A stretch of 50,613 nt of DNA, from assembly GCA_910589035.1 (NCBI GenBank), contig CAJUSI010000037.1:1-50613 (forward strand), given 5' to 3'. The notes beneath the pieces are model-generated. The model was given only the letters and a program-made list of their open reading frames with translations. It was not told the DNA's origin and made no database searches. This document shows, in pieces, positions 33,471 to 41,669 of this stretch; the first letter of the stretch is position 1, and each line of letters starts with the position of its first letter. Made by a program: the position numbers and the translations under genes. The stretch comes from an uncultured Acetatifactor sp. (GTDB lineage: Bacteria > Bacillota > Clostridia > Lachnospirales > Lachnospiraceae).

Positions 33471-33699
33471 GCGTGGTGCCCTGGATGGTGTCCGGCGGGC
33501 CGGAGATCGCCAGGGCTGCCTGCGTCCTTTTTGCAGCATTCTTATGCTCTGTCCTGCCCAGGCGGGTGTTTTATAACGAAATCCCGTGCGGTTTGGCGGT
33601 GTTTACATTCAGGTTTGTCCGGATTTGCAAATAGAGCAGCAGCTATTGCTTTGCGACAATGAGGTGCTGGGGCCGGACATTTCTGCTTTATACACAATA

Positions 33700-35457
33700 T
33701 CACTGCTTCAGAAATTCCTCATAATAATCCTCCGCATTCATATCAAGCATGAATGCGCCTCTCTGGAACATATCGTATATGCCGGATTCATATAACTGCC
33801 GAAACTGAACGGATTCTTTCAAGGCCTGCCATTCTTCAGCCATATCGGCACCCGCCATCTCCAGGTCACGGAACAGCAGTAGAGATATTTTTTCGCTTTC
33901 CGCGGCGGCCTCAATGACTTCATTATAATTTGCCGCCGAAAGAGCTTCGGCAGAGTTCTCCCCGATGCGGATCTGCACGGAGACCAGATTGGGATGTGCC
34001 TTTATAAACTCCGCAGGCCGGTTCGATTTATAATCGCAGTAAAAATTCTCCAAGCTGTCGGAAAATCCTATGTTTTGCAAATTGATTCCATCTTCGGAGC
34101 CCTGGCCGGTAAAGAAATACAGGTTTTTCAAATCCGGACCTTCGGAAATTTCCAATGCAGCCGCACAGCTTGTCGATGTACCCAATACCAGCGTCTGGAG
34201 CTTTTCTGCGTTTTCCAGGTTTTTCAGCAGTTTATTCACATCTTTTTCCTCCCAACCGTATACAGCCCCATAGAAATAGCTCAGTTTCGGCAGACTCTCC
34301 CATATCGGCGACAGGGAAGAGGCGCTGATACCCTCATTTCTGCCAGCTATCGACAGCTCCCGCAGCAAAGAGCATTGCTTCAGACAGGAAGCGTCTTTTA
34401 TGCGGCAGTATGACAGATAAAGCTCCCGAAGAGAGGGAAATTCCTCTATTCCGCTCAAATCAGCCTCCACACAGCACAGGGAAAGAGCGGACAGGCAGGG
34501 AAGCTCCGCGAGCGCATCCAGATGAAGCACCTGAGGGGGTTCGGAGATAGGGGAATAGCCGGCGATCACCAGAGCCTTTAACTGCAGGGAATCTGTAAGG
34601 CTTTCACAGTCAAAGCTTTCCCCATTTTCCAGGAAGATAACGACATCCTCCGTATCAGGCGTAATTTCTTCCGTCTGATGTATTTTGATGGGGACATTAC
34701 CACTCGTATAATGATAATAATCGGGAAAGGTCGTATTGCCCTCGCCGCCTTCCGCGAAAGCGACTCCCCCATCCGGAGCAAGCAGCTCCTGCAGCTGTTC
34801 AGGGACGGTCATCCCGAAATCAACCTCCTCCAGTACAGGCAGCTTTGCCAGAATATCCGCCAGCCATTGATAGCCCTTTCCCATATAGCCATTGTTATAA
34901 TTATATCCCTCCAGCGGCAAGGGCATGGACAGACTCTTCAGATTTTTACACGCGGTAACGGTGTCAAGATTTTCGAATGCCGTAAAAAGCGAAAAGCCTC
35001 TTCGGGGAAAGTCCAGCTTTAAGGACTCCAGTCCCGTGAGATAGTTCAGATCCGCCAGATTTACATAACCATTATACGTACATCCGGCGGTGATCATATC
35101 AATGCCGGCAGTCATGTCCTTTTCCCAGCTTATCGTCAACTCCTTTATGGAAGAGAGTTCCTCTCCCGTTATGTCCTCATCCCAATCCTTTCCCAGCTCC
35201 TCCCGGACACATCTCTCCACCAGGAAATCCTCAAATTCAATTTTACACGAGTTTCCCGCCATCTTCCATAAAAAGAATGCAATTGAGATTATAAAAACAC
35301 ATATTACCGACAACATAGCAATAATGCCCGCTTTATTTCTTCCGGTTTTCTTTTTCACACAGACTGTGCCATTCTCCGTCTCCTTCACCGGAGCGCCGCA
35401 TTTGCTGCAAAATTTGTTATCTCCAGCCAATTCACTGCCACAGTGTTTACAATACAT
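33700..35457 (-). CDS. zinc-ribbon, single-pass membrane protein with leucine-rich repeats
   Basis: A 585-residue protein. Residues 1-22 form a zinc ribbon (CKHCGSELAGDNKFCSKCG). A single membrane helix follows at about 41-65 (GIIAMLSVICVFIISIAFFLW), so the large C-terminal part should lie outside the cell. That part shows irregular leucine-rich repeats (YLTGLESLKLD, CKNLKSLSMPL, LPVLEEVDFG, FPSLRELYLSY, CSLLRELSIAG). Zinc ribbon-TM-extracellular-domain proteins are common in Clostridia and poorly understood; a cell-surface binding or sensing role is inference. The start follows AGGAAAGAAG. NUDIX gene lies upstream in the same direction with 68 bases between. Confidence 0.8.
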   Translation of the reverse strand: MYCKHCGSELAGDNKFCSKCGAPVKETENGTVCVKKKTGRNKAGIIAMLSVICVFIISIAFFLWKMAGNSCKIEFEDFLVERCVREELGKDWDEDITGEELSSIKELTISWEKDMTAGIDMITAGCTYNGYVNLADLNYLTGLESLKLDFPRRGFSLFTAFENLDTVTACKNLKSLSMPLPLEGYNYNNGYMGKGYQWLADILAKLPVLEEVDFGMTVPEQLQELLAPDGGVAFAEGGEGNTTFPDYYHYTSGNVPIKIHQTEEITPDTEDVVIFLENGESFDCESLTDSLQLKALVIAGYSPISEPPQVLHLDALAELPCLSALSLCCVEADLSGIEEFPSLRELYLSYCRIKDASCLKQCSLLRELSIAGRNEGISASSLSPIWESLPKLSYFYGAVYGWEEKDVNKLLKNLENAEKLQTLVLGTSTSCAAALEISEGPDLKNLYFFTGQGSEDGINLQNIGFSDSLENFYCDYKSNRPAEFIKAHPNLVSVQIRIGENSAEALSAANYNEVIEAAAESEKISLLLFRDLEMAGADMAEEWQALKESVQFRQLYESGIYDMFQRGAFMLDMNAEDYYEEFLKQ

Positions 35458-35525
35458 TTTCTTCTTTCCTCCTGATGCATACTGTTTTTCTGTTCGATTT
35501 CAGACATTAATAAATCATACCTTCA

Positions 35526-36020
35526 CTACCGATAGCGCACGCATCCCAGATAAAGCGGGGACTCGCTGCGGGCCAGCTGCGAAATTCTGCCGTTCAGCTG
35601 TTCCGGAACGAAATACTCCCTGTCCGCCGCCTCCAGATCCAGCCACACGCTTCCGCTCTGCTGAAGATCCATCTCCGTGGGCTCTCCGGCTTTCCCGCCT
35701 TCCGTCTCCACCCGAAAAATATGGATGACCCTGTGGGCATATTCGCTGTAATCGCTGTCTGCCAGATAATCGTTGAGCTCCTCCGCCAGGGCCGCAAATC
35801 CCACAACCCTTACAGCATAGCCCGTCTCCTCCAGCACTTCCCTGATAACAGCCTCCTCCATGGTCTCCAGCATGTGCTGCCCTCCGCCGGGCAGATCGTA
35901 ATATACCCCGCCCTCCTGCGTCACACAGCGGTTCACAAGAATTCTGCCGTTCGAGACAAGTAATGCTTTCGCCGTATTCCGTATTGCCATGTTGTGCATT
36001 GCTGTGTTATTTGCTGTCAT
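35526..36020 (-). CDS. NUDIX hydrolase
   Basis: A 164-residue NUDIX protein. The Nudix box G-x5-E-x7-REUxEExGU is complete (LPGGGQHMLETMEEAVIREV then LEETGY), so it should hydrolyse a nucleoside diphosphate linked to X, with divalent metal. The following AALAEELNDYLADSDYSEYA region is typical of ADP-ribose/NTP pyrophosphatase-type members but does not fix the substrate. The ATG at 36020 follows AGGGAG; Met11 is an alternative. It is read in the same direction as the LRR gene. Confidence 0.9.
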   Translation of the reverse strand: MTANNTAMHNMAIRNTAKALLVSNGRILVNRCVTQEGGVYYDLPGGGQHMLETMEEAVIREVLEETGYAVRVVGFAALAEELNDYLADSDYSEYAHRVIHIFRVETEGGKAGEPTEMDLQQSGSVWLDLEAADREYFVPEQLNGRISQLARSESPLYLGCVRYR

Positions 36021-36247
36021 ATTTATGTCTCCCTGCTGTGTTGGAATCTTAAAATGCCGTCTCTTTGTTCCTGCGGCGGATTTCTTTTCGATGTTTTATA
36101 GAAGTATAGCACAAGTGGGCAGCATTATAAAGTATTAACTTTTGTCCCTGCGTAAACAGGCTTAAAAACGATACAGAATGGCTACAATTATTATAGCCCC
36201 GGGATTGGCAGGTAAATTATCATGGAGATAAGGAGGTATATGAGACT

Positions 36248-36355
36248 ATGGGAAAATTAGAATTCGGAATTTCGTCTGTATGGCTGGGGCCTGCCGCAGA
36301 GCAGGCACCCTGGGGGAAAATGAACCCCTGGATGACAGGATGCGTGAACGCATAA
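36248..36355 (+). CDS. possible 35-residue Trp-rich peptide or gene remnant
   Basis: After a strong AAGGAGG (36230-36236) a short frame encodes a 35-residue peptide with three Trp and one Cys (APWGKMNPWMTGC near its end). A closer ATG at 36240 opens only a six-codon frame. A second frame overlapping it (GENEPLDDRMRERIKGW) looks like a continuation after a frame change, so this may be the broken start of a lost gene rather than a peptide. It runs toward the convergent M29-like pseudogene. Confidence 0.3.
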   Translation: MGKLEFGISSVWLGPAAEQAPWGKMNPWMTGCVNA

Positions 36356-36364
36356 AAGGCTGGG

Positions 36365-37340
36365 TCAAGTCATCGTCTCCATTCTCGCATATCCCACAAA
36401 ATCAATGTGATCGGATGCCTTATTTGTGCCGCCAAACATATGGTTTGCACCCACGGCGATATGAAAGGTTCCCGCCATTTTCTCGTCCAGTACGGTATAT
36501 CCGCACAGGGAGGTAATATTGGGATTCATTCCGAATCCAAGTTCGCAGACCACACGATTTTCCCGCGGCTGCCCGGCAAAATACGCCGCCACATCCGGGT
36601 GGTTGCTGCCGGACACTTCGCCATCCGAAATCTGCAGTATAATATGGTAGTATTTTCTATTCTCCAGATAGAATGTGTCGAAGAATACATGGCCCCGGGT
36701 TTTGGACTCTACAGGAGCTATGTAGACTTCGCCGCAGGGGAGATCGCCGTCACCGGCATCGATATGCCAGGTTCGTCCCATCAATTCAAGGAACAGTACA
36801 CAGTCTGTCCCCGTGTAAAGAGCCACCTTCCAGGCTCCTGCCAGGTATTCGACTTTCTGCCGACAGGCGGCATGCAGCATTTCATAGTCAATATCATAGG
36901 TCAGAGTCATCCGCTGTATGTAGTCCTGGAGGTCAAGACCTGACTCTGCGGCGTTGGCCTGGGTGGGGATTCTGATCTGCGTGAAGCGTCCGCACTCCGT
37001 CAGCCTGTAAAAGAGCTGTGACATATACCTGCGGTATATGTCCATCTGCTCATTGGGAATCTGGTAACCAAGCATCACAGGCTGGTAAGCAAACACATCC
37101 AGCACCGCGTCAAATTTTGAAAACAGATCAAAATAGCGCTCGTTGAAGGAGCTTTCCTTAGCGGAAAAGAGAGCGGGCCTGCTGCAGGAGGACCGGGGCG
37201 GCTCCCAGGGCGGCAACGGATGTGACGAAGGCGTTTGCGGCCTCCTTTTCCGCATCTTCTCCCCAAAAGTGAACAAGCACAAGCTCTCCCCCAGAAACGC
37301 CGCTTGCTTTTACGATTTTACAGATTGTCTTTTTGTCCAT
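36365..37340 (-). pseudogene. M29-like metallo-aminopeptidase with a frameshift
   Basis: The gene begins at 37340 after GGAGG with MDKKTICKIVKASGVSGGEL and is open for 60 codons. Near 37160-37175, in a CTCTTTTCC run, the frame breaks; the following frame continues without gap (SAKESSFNERYFDLFSKFDA) to 36365. The C-terminal part has family-like metal-site blocks: LPCGEVYIAPVE, VCELGFGMNPNI and GTFHIAVGANHMFGG with SDHIDFV. A +1 shift or removal of one base would restore about 324 residues. It may be a true loss, a sequencing error in the short homopolymer, or recoding; the first two are likelier. Confidence 0.7.
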
Positions 37341-37717
37341 AGAGTAACCTCCGGATGGATGGTGATTTGATTTTGTTGTACTGTTATCAAATTATAAATA
37401 TTTATTTTGGCATATATAAAAATAAATACACTATTCCACCATCAGTTCAGACAGAACATTCCGTGAAGTAAAATCGTGTTTCCATGCAAATTTTCGATTT
37501 CACTCAATATTCTACTGTTCTCTATAAATTTTCTGCTTCCATGTAAATATTGATCATTTTAGGCTAAACCGGACAGGCAGGAAACAAATTTTGCGGAATG
37601 TGCAGGAGTTTGTTATGAAGCGTATAAAGGAGAGCGATAGGTCTGATAAATTCCGTTTACAGACAGATGAAACGGATTATAGATTGGCTAAGGAATTTCA
37701 GAAAATCATAGCATATT
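37341..37717. other. AT-rich intergenic stretch
   Basis: No convincing gene. TTTCCATGCAAATTTTCGAT (about 37480) and CTTCCATGTAAATATTGATC (about 37537) are diverged direct repeats. A 43-codon plus-strand frame at 37615-37746 has AGGAG before its ATG but overlaps the end of the next minus-strand gene and shows no recognisable similarity. Confidence 0.4.
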
Positions 37718-38800
37718 TTACTCCACGACGAATTCTTCCGTGGTAAAATAGCCCTGCCATGTATTCCCGTCGGAACGGTGATACTCCCTCACCACAGAGC
37801 CATCCGCCTTTGTATAGTCAATTACGAATACCTGCCCTGTTTCAACTACCATTGGATAATTGCTGTAAGGCAGAACATTTCCGGTGGTGGAGTTGTCTCT
37901 GAAATCATCGTAGGCGTTTTCCAGACGCCAGAACTCCCGGTATTGGTATTCGGGTAAAACTGCGGATAAATCTACTTTTCCGAAATACAGCGCAGTATAT
38001 TCTTTCCCGCCAATCAGGATGGTATCAGTCCGGTATGCTTCAGTATTGAGGGCCAGTGAGGACAAATCTTCCGTATGCAATGCGCCGCCGTATTTCCTGT
38101 GAAGCTGGTTTGCCATACAGGGAACCGAATTTGTCGCGTAATCCATTGCTTCTGTATTGGTGTGGGCCGAACCGTAGATTCCCATCACGGCGGCGCCGTC
38201 CAAACTTTCAAATTCCCGGATAAAGTTCCCGGTCATTGTCTTTTCACGATATACGCTGTCGGAATGCTGATAGTAATACTGACCCTGTTCGATGTTTTCC
38301 TGTGACAGCCTGTAGAGCTCGGACTGCTGCTGCCCTGTGGATTCAAGGTATTCCAGAAAGCGTTTTCCTGTGGTATCATATTGATGGCCCACATCCGTTC
38401 CGTGAAAGACGGTCTCCGGGTATTCCGCTTTTATCTGCCTGTAAAAAGAGAGAACCTCCTGAGAATAGAGAGCCGTTCCGGCCCAGTCCTGATAGAGCAT
38501 ATCCAGGATATCATCGTTATCGGACTTCATCCATAGATTCAAATACTCCGCTGTATAATACGGAAGTTCTACAAACAGATCCCGGATGCCGTCATTATGA
38601 TAACAGGAGGACCACAGTTCCAGTTCTTTATCCAATATATTTTTTACGGAGTGGGTTTCCCCATATAAGAATATTTCCCCCGAAGAATGGCTGTTTTTTG
38701 CGGCAAATTCCATGGCGGAATATCCCAGGAGGATCAGTATAAGTACGGCGACAGTGATTGCTATTGTAATTAGCGCTTTCTTACTCTGCTTTGCCTTCAT
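37718..38800 (-). CDS. membrane-anchored Tiki/ChaN/EreA-like fold protein
   Basis: A 360-residue protein with one N-terminal membrane helix (about residues 8-30, ALITIAITVAVLILILLGYS) and an extracytoplasmic domain. The domain opens with FLYGETHSVKNILDKELE and later has AAVMGIYGSAHTNTE; the paired GE(T)H and G(S)AH motifs are the metal-site signature of the Tiki/TraB/ChaN/erythromycin-esterase superfamily. It may be a surface hydrolase or haem/metal-binding protein; the activity cannot be chosen. The start at 38800 follows AGGAG; a longer upstream frame runs through the tRNA-Val region and is rejected. Confidence 0.75.
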   Translation of the reverse strand: MKAKQSKKALITIAITVAVLILILLGYSAMEFAAKNSHSSGEIFLYGETHSVKNILDKELELWSSCYHNDGIRDLFVELPYYTAEYLNLWMKSDNDDILDMLYQDWAGTALYSQEVLSFYRQIKAEYPETVFHGTDVGHQYDTTGKRFLEYLESTGQQQSELYRLSQENIEQGQYYYQHSDSVYREKTMTGNFIREFESLDGAAVMGIYGSAHTNTEAMDYATNSVPCMANQLHRKYGGALHTEDLSSLALNTEAYRTDTILIGGKEYTALYFGKVDLSAVLPEYQYREFWRLENAYDDFRDNSTTGNVLPYSNYPMVVETGQVFVIDYTKADGSVVREYHRSDGNTWQGYFTTEEFVVE

Positions 38801-38908
38801 AATCACCACTCCTTTATTTTGGCAGTTCTGCCCGGCCGGTACAATTCTATTACATGTGGCCGCCTCAGTTCTTCCGGATTCTTTTTCAAATGATCTCCAA
38901 ATAAAAAA

Positions 38909-38982
38909 TGGAAGCAAAGAGGCTCGAACCCTTGGCCTCCCGCTAGTCAGGCGAGCGCTCATCCCAGCTGAGCTATGCTTCC
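38909..38982 (-). tRNA. tRNA-Val (anticodon GAC)
   Basis: A 74-base minus-strand tRNA: acceptor GGAAGCA/TGCTTCC, anticodon stem CTCGC/GCGGG with loop CTGACTA (anticodon GAC), T-arm AAGGG-TTCGAGC-CTCTT, discriminator A. No CCA encoded. It reads GUC and GUU. Body and 5' flank (AGACATGGAAGC) closely resemble tRNA-Val(CAC) at 17135, but the shared hairpin terminator is not found after it. TATAGT about 10 bases upstream may be its -10 box. Confidence 0.95.
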
Positions 38983-39365
38983 ATGTCTTTACTATAACAT
39001 AGCCGACGGAAAATTGGAAGAGTTATTTTGAAAATGGAGGCAAAAAATAATGCCAAAAAATAATGCCCTAAATGGGGACGGAGAATAATGCCGGAAAATA
39101 CCGCGGATATAATGACAGAAACAATGACAGAAATAATACGCTGTCTGTCGGAACGAAGAGCTTGCTTCCAATCAGTATAGTATGGTATGATTCTGGATAG
39201 AGCACACCGGGGACAGAGTGGGATAAGGCAGCAAAATCCAGAATGAGGAGCAAAAAGACGGATCGAAACAAAAATGAACCAAAACAATCAAAGATACAGT
39301 GTCATCAAAGCTGCAGCAAATCAAAGACAGAGCATTGCATTGACGGACAGGAAAGGGAACGGAAT
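38983..39365. other. intergenic stretch with AATAATGCC words
   Basis: No gene is supported. AAAAAATAATGCC recurs at about 39043, 39056 and, as GAGAATAATGCC, 39082, followed by GATATAATGACAGAAACAATGACAG with an internal direct repeat. These are decayed short tandem repeats. The region separates the minus-strand tRNA-Val from the plus-strand GNAT gene. Confidence 0.4.
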
Positions 39366-39902
39366 ATGAGACTAAGGCCCTATTACGGTAAGAGCGACTA
39401 TAAATTTGTGGAGGAATGGGTGAAGGACAAAAGGGTACACGCGCTCTGGAGCGCCGGGCGGCTCCCCTGTCCGCTGGCCCGGGAGGCGCTGGAGGAATTT
39501 CTGGAGCGTGATGCGGCTGAGTGGGGCGGCTGTGCCTATACGGCTACGCAGGAGGATGGCACGCCGATTGGATTCTTCTGCTATTCCGTAAATGCGCAGG
39601 ACAATGCAGGCTTTCTGAAATTCATCCTTCTGGATCCAGAGCTTAGAGGAAAAGGCTATGGAGTGCGGATGATCCGTCTGGCTTTAGAATATGCCTTCGA
39701 GATCACGGGGGCAGAGATTGTACGTCTGAATGTGTTTCATGTCAACGAGGCGGCCCTTGGGTGCTACCGGAAAGCGGGCTTTGCGGCGGAGTCTGTGACG
39801 GAGGCGGCGTTTGTCTACGGGGAGGAGAAATGGGACAGAATCTGTATGGCAGTATCAAAAGACGTGAAGTGCGGCACGGGAGTATTGCAGAATAGCATCT
39901 GA
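39366..39902 (+). CDS. GNAT-family N-acetyltransferase
   Basis: A 178-residue GNAT protein transferring acetyl from acetyl-CoA to an amine. The acetyl-CoA loop is LDPELRGKGYGVRMIRLALE (R/Q-x-x-G-x-G/A), preceded by the FLKFILLD beta-4 strand and followed by VRLNVFHVNEAALGCYRKAG, the typical motif B. The start at 39366 follows GGAAAGGG; an earlier in-frame ATG gives a low-complexity extension and is not favoured. The C-terminus (WDRICMAVSKD) is usual. The substrate is unknown. It precedes pcp by 122 bases. Confidence 0.9.
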   Translation: MRLRPYYGKSDYKFVEEWVKDKRVHALWSAGRLPCPLAREALEEFLERDAAEWGGCAYTATQEDGTPIGFFCYSVNAQDNAGFLKFILLDPELRGKGYGVRMIRLALEYAFEITGAEIVRLNVFHVNEAALGCYRKAGFAAESVTEAAFVYGEEKWDRICMAVSKDVKCGTGVLQNSI

Positions 39903-40024
39903 GCCCCGGAATAGCAGCCGCTGCCAGCACAATGTGAAAGGAAAGATTTAAAAGTCGTTTCCTGTGAATGCAATACGTAAATACCAGGGGAAACGCAAAA
40001 AACAAGATAGAAAAAGGAAAGAAA

Positions 40025-40642
40025 ATGAGACGAAAGCTGCTTATTACAGGATTTGAAGCCTTTGGAGGGGAGAGCATCAACCCGTCCTGGGAGGCTGTGA
40101 AAGCGCTGGCGGACCGGATCGGGGAATACGACCTTGTGAAAATGCAGATTCCCACGGTATTTGGAGAAGCGGCGCAAAGAGTGATGGAGGAGGCGGACAG
40201 GATTCAGCCGGATGTGATTCTCTGTATCGGGCAGGCCAGGGGGCGGAGCATGGTCACGCCGGAGGTAGTGGCTATCAATCTGCGGGAGGCATCCATACCG
40301 GATAACGCCGGCAATATGCCCCAAAATGAGCCGGTGTGTGCGGGCGGTCCCAATGCCTACTTCGCCACGGCGGAGATCCGCAGAATGACTGAGGCGGTCA
40401 AAAGATGCGGGATTCCCTGCGGCCTTTCCTATTCCGCGGGAGCCTATGTGTGCAATGACCTGTTTTATACCCTGCTGCATCGCTATGATGGGACGGATAT
40501 CAAAATCGGCTTTATTCATGTCCCCTGTCTTCCTGAGCAGGCCGGAGACGGGATACCCAGCCTGCCCCTTGCCGATCTGGTCCGGGCGCTTGAGGCCGGG
40601 ATAGAAGCCTCATTTCACAAAGCGGAGAAAACAGTATGCTGA
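40025..40642 (+). CDS. pcp: pyroglutamyl-peptidase I
   Basis: A 205-residue cysteine peptidase of family C15 (usual length about 210) that removes N-terminal pyroglutamate. The first block is ITGFEAFGGESINPSWEAV; the catalytic Cys is in AGAYVCNDLFY and the catalytic His in IGFIHVPCLPEQ; the Glu lies in the VTPEVVAINLRE region. The ATG follows AAAAAGGAAAG. Its last codons overlap the start of the response regulator gene by 7 bases, so the two are translationally linked, an unusual partner for pcp. If a signal peptide is made by this locus, Pcp could process it, which is only a speculation. Confidence 0.93.
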   Translation: MRRKLLITGFEAFGGESINPSWEAVKALADRIGEYDLVKMQIPTVFGEAAQRVMEEADRIQPDVILCIGQARGRSMVTPEVVAINLREASIPDNAGNMPQNEPVCAGGPNAYFATAEIRRMTEAVKRCGIPCGLSYSAGAYVCNDLFYTLLHRYDGTDIKIGFIHVPCLPEQAGDGIPSLPLADLVRALEAGIEASFHKAEKTVC

Positions 40643-41370
40643 ATCTTACCATTTGCGACGATGAAAATACACAGCTTTCCCTGCTGGAATTATATGTGGG
40701 GGAATGGGCCAGGGAGAGACATTGCGAGACGGATATCGTCCTCTGCCGGAATGCGCAGGAGCTTCTGTTTCGCCGGGAGGAGAAGCGGGAGATGGACATT
40801 CTCCTGCTGGATATCGACATGCCGGGCATGAACGGACTTTCCCTGGCCCGCAGACTGCGGGGGGAGGGGGAGGAGACCCAGATTATATTTGTGACAGGAC
40901 TGTCGGATTATGCATTAGAGGGATACGAGGTGGAAGCCGTCTCCTACCTGCTTAAGCCGGTGAAAAAGGATCGGCTTTTCGCCTGCCTGGACAGGGCCCG
41001 GGACAGGCGCGGCAGGGAAGAGCCGGCCCTTCTGCTGGAGACCCCGGGCGGAGTAGCGCGGGTGAGACTTAAGGATGTGTGCTATCTGGAGAGCGCCGCC
41101 CATGACACGCAGGTACATTCTGCCTCCGGAGGGGAAGCTCTGCGCTGCAGAACGGGTATCCGCCAGCTGGAAGAGAGGCTGGAAGGGGCGGGGCAGCCTT
41201 TTTTCCGGATTCATCGCTCTTATCTGGTCAACCTGGCCTATGTAAACAGGATTGTCAGAAAAGAGGTGGTGATGGACAATGGGGAGGCGCTCCCCGTGGC
41301 CAGAAGTAAGTGGGAGGACCTGAACCGGGCCTATCTGGAATATTATGGGCAGAAGCAGAATTTTGCATGA
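40636..41370 (+). CDS. LytTR-family response regulator (AgrA/VirR type)
   Basis: A 244-residue regulator. The receiver domain has the acidic pair Asp8-Asp9 (ICDDENTQ), phosphoacceptor Asp59 (LLLDIDMPGMNG), and the switch Lys in SYLLKPVKKD. The C-terminal ~110 residues form a LytTR DNA-binding domain (LKDVCYLESAAHDTQVHS, IHRSYLVNLAYVNRIV), which binds paired direct repeats. It starts inside the pcp coding end (ATGCTGA) and is followed by a GHKL kinase gene. It most likely controls the ABC operon downstream through the repeat at 43018-43047. Confidence 0.92.
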   Translation: MLNLTICDDENTQLSLLELYVGEWARERHCETDIVLCRNAQELLFRREEKREMDILLLDIDMPGMNGLSLARRLRGEGEETQIIFVTGLSDYALEGYEVEAVSYLLKPVKKDRLFACLDRARDRRGREEPALLLETPGGVARVRLKDVCYLESAAHDTQVHSASGGEALRCRTGIRQLEERLEGAGQPFFRIHRSYLVNLAYVNRIVRKEVVMDNGEALPVARSKWEDLNRAYLEYYGQKQNFA

Positions 41371-41507
41371 GTAAGAAATGCAGTGACTGCAGGGGACGGC
41401 TTTGGGGCTACGAAACTATAGAAAGGCGCAGGAACTGTAGTGCAGATGTATTCTGTGTTTGCGGAGATGAGGAAAGGTATAGGAGCGCTTCGAGACGGTG
41501 GGAATGA
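41367..41507 (+). CDS. possible 46-residue Cys-rich small protein
   Basis: An ATG overlapping the regulator's stop codon (ATGA) opens a 46-codon frame with five Cys (MSKKCSDCRG near the start, CVCGDEE later) and many Arg. There is no separate ribosome site, but ATGA coupling would allow translation. I do not recognise it. It is neither hydrophobic nor AgrD-like, so a role as signal precursor is unproved, and it may be a chance frame in the 299-base gap between regulator and kinase; nothing else coding is seen in that gap. Confidence 0.25.
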   Translation: MSKKCSDCRGRLWGYETIERRRNCSADVFCVCGDEERYRSASRRWE

Positions 41508-41669
41508 TAGAAACGGAATAAGTACGGCAATGCCAGGGATGTCTCAGATCTGTAGGAACGAAGAGAAGCAAGAAACGCAGAGAACTAAGAAGCACAGAGC
41601 AGCGGTTGGAAGAGCCGAAATCCGCAGAGAAGGGCGCGGGAAGCGCGGAGAAAGGAGCTGGGATAGCAG

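Noticed and set aside
33690..33710. Third copy of the dispersed palindromic element (TATACACAATAT)
   Set aside because: Only about nine bases match and the flanking inverted repeat is absent.
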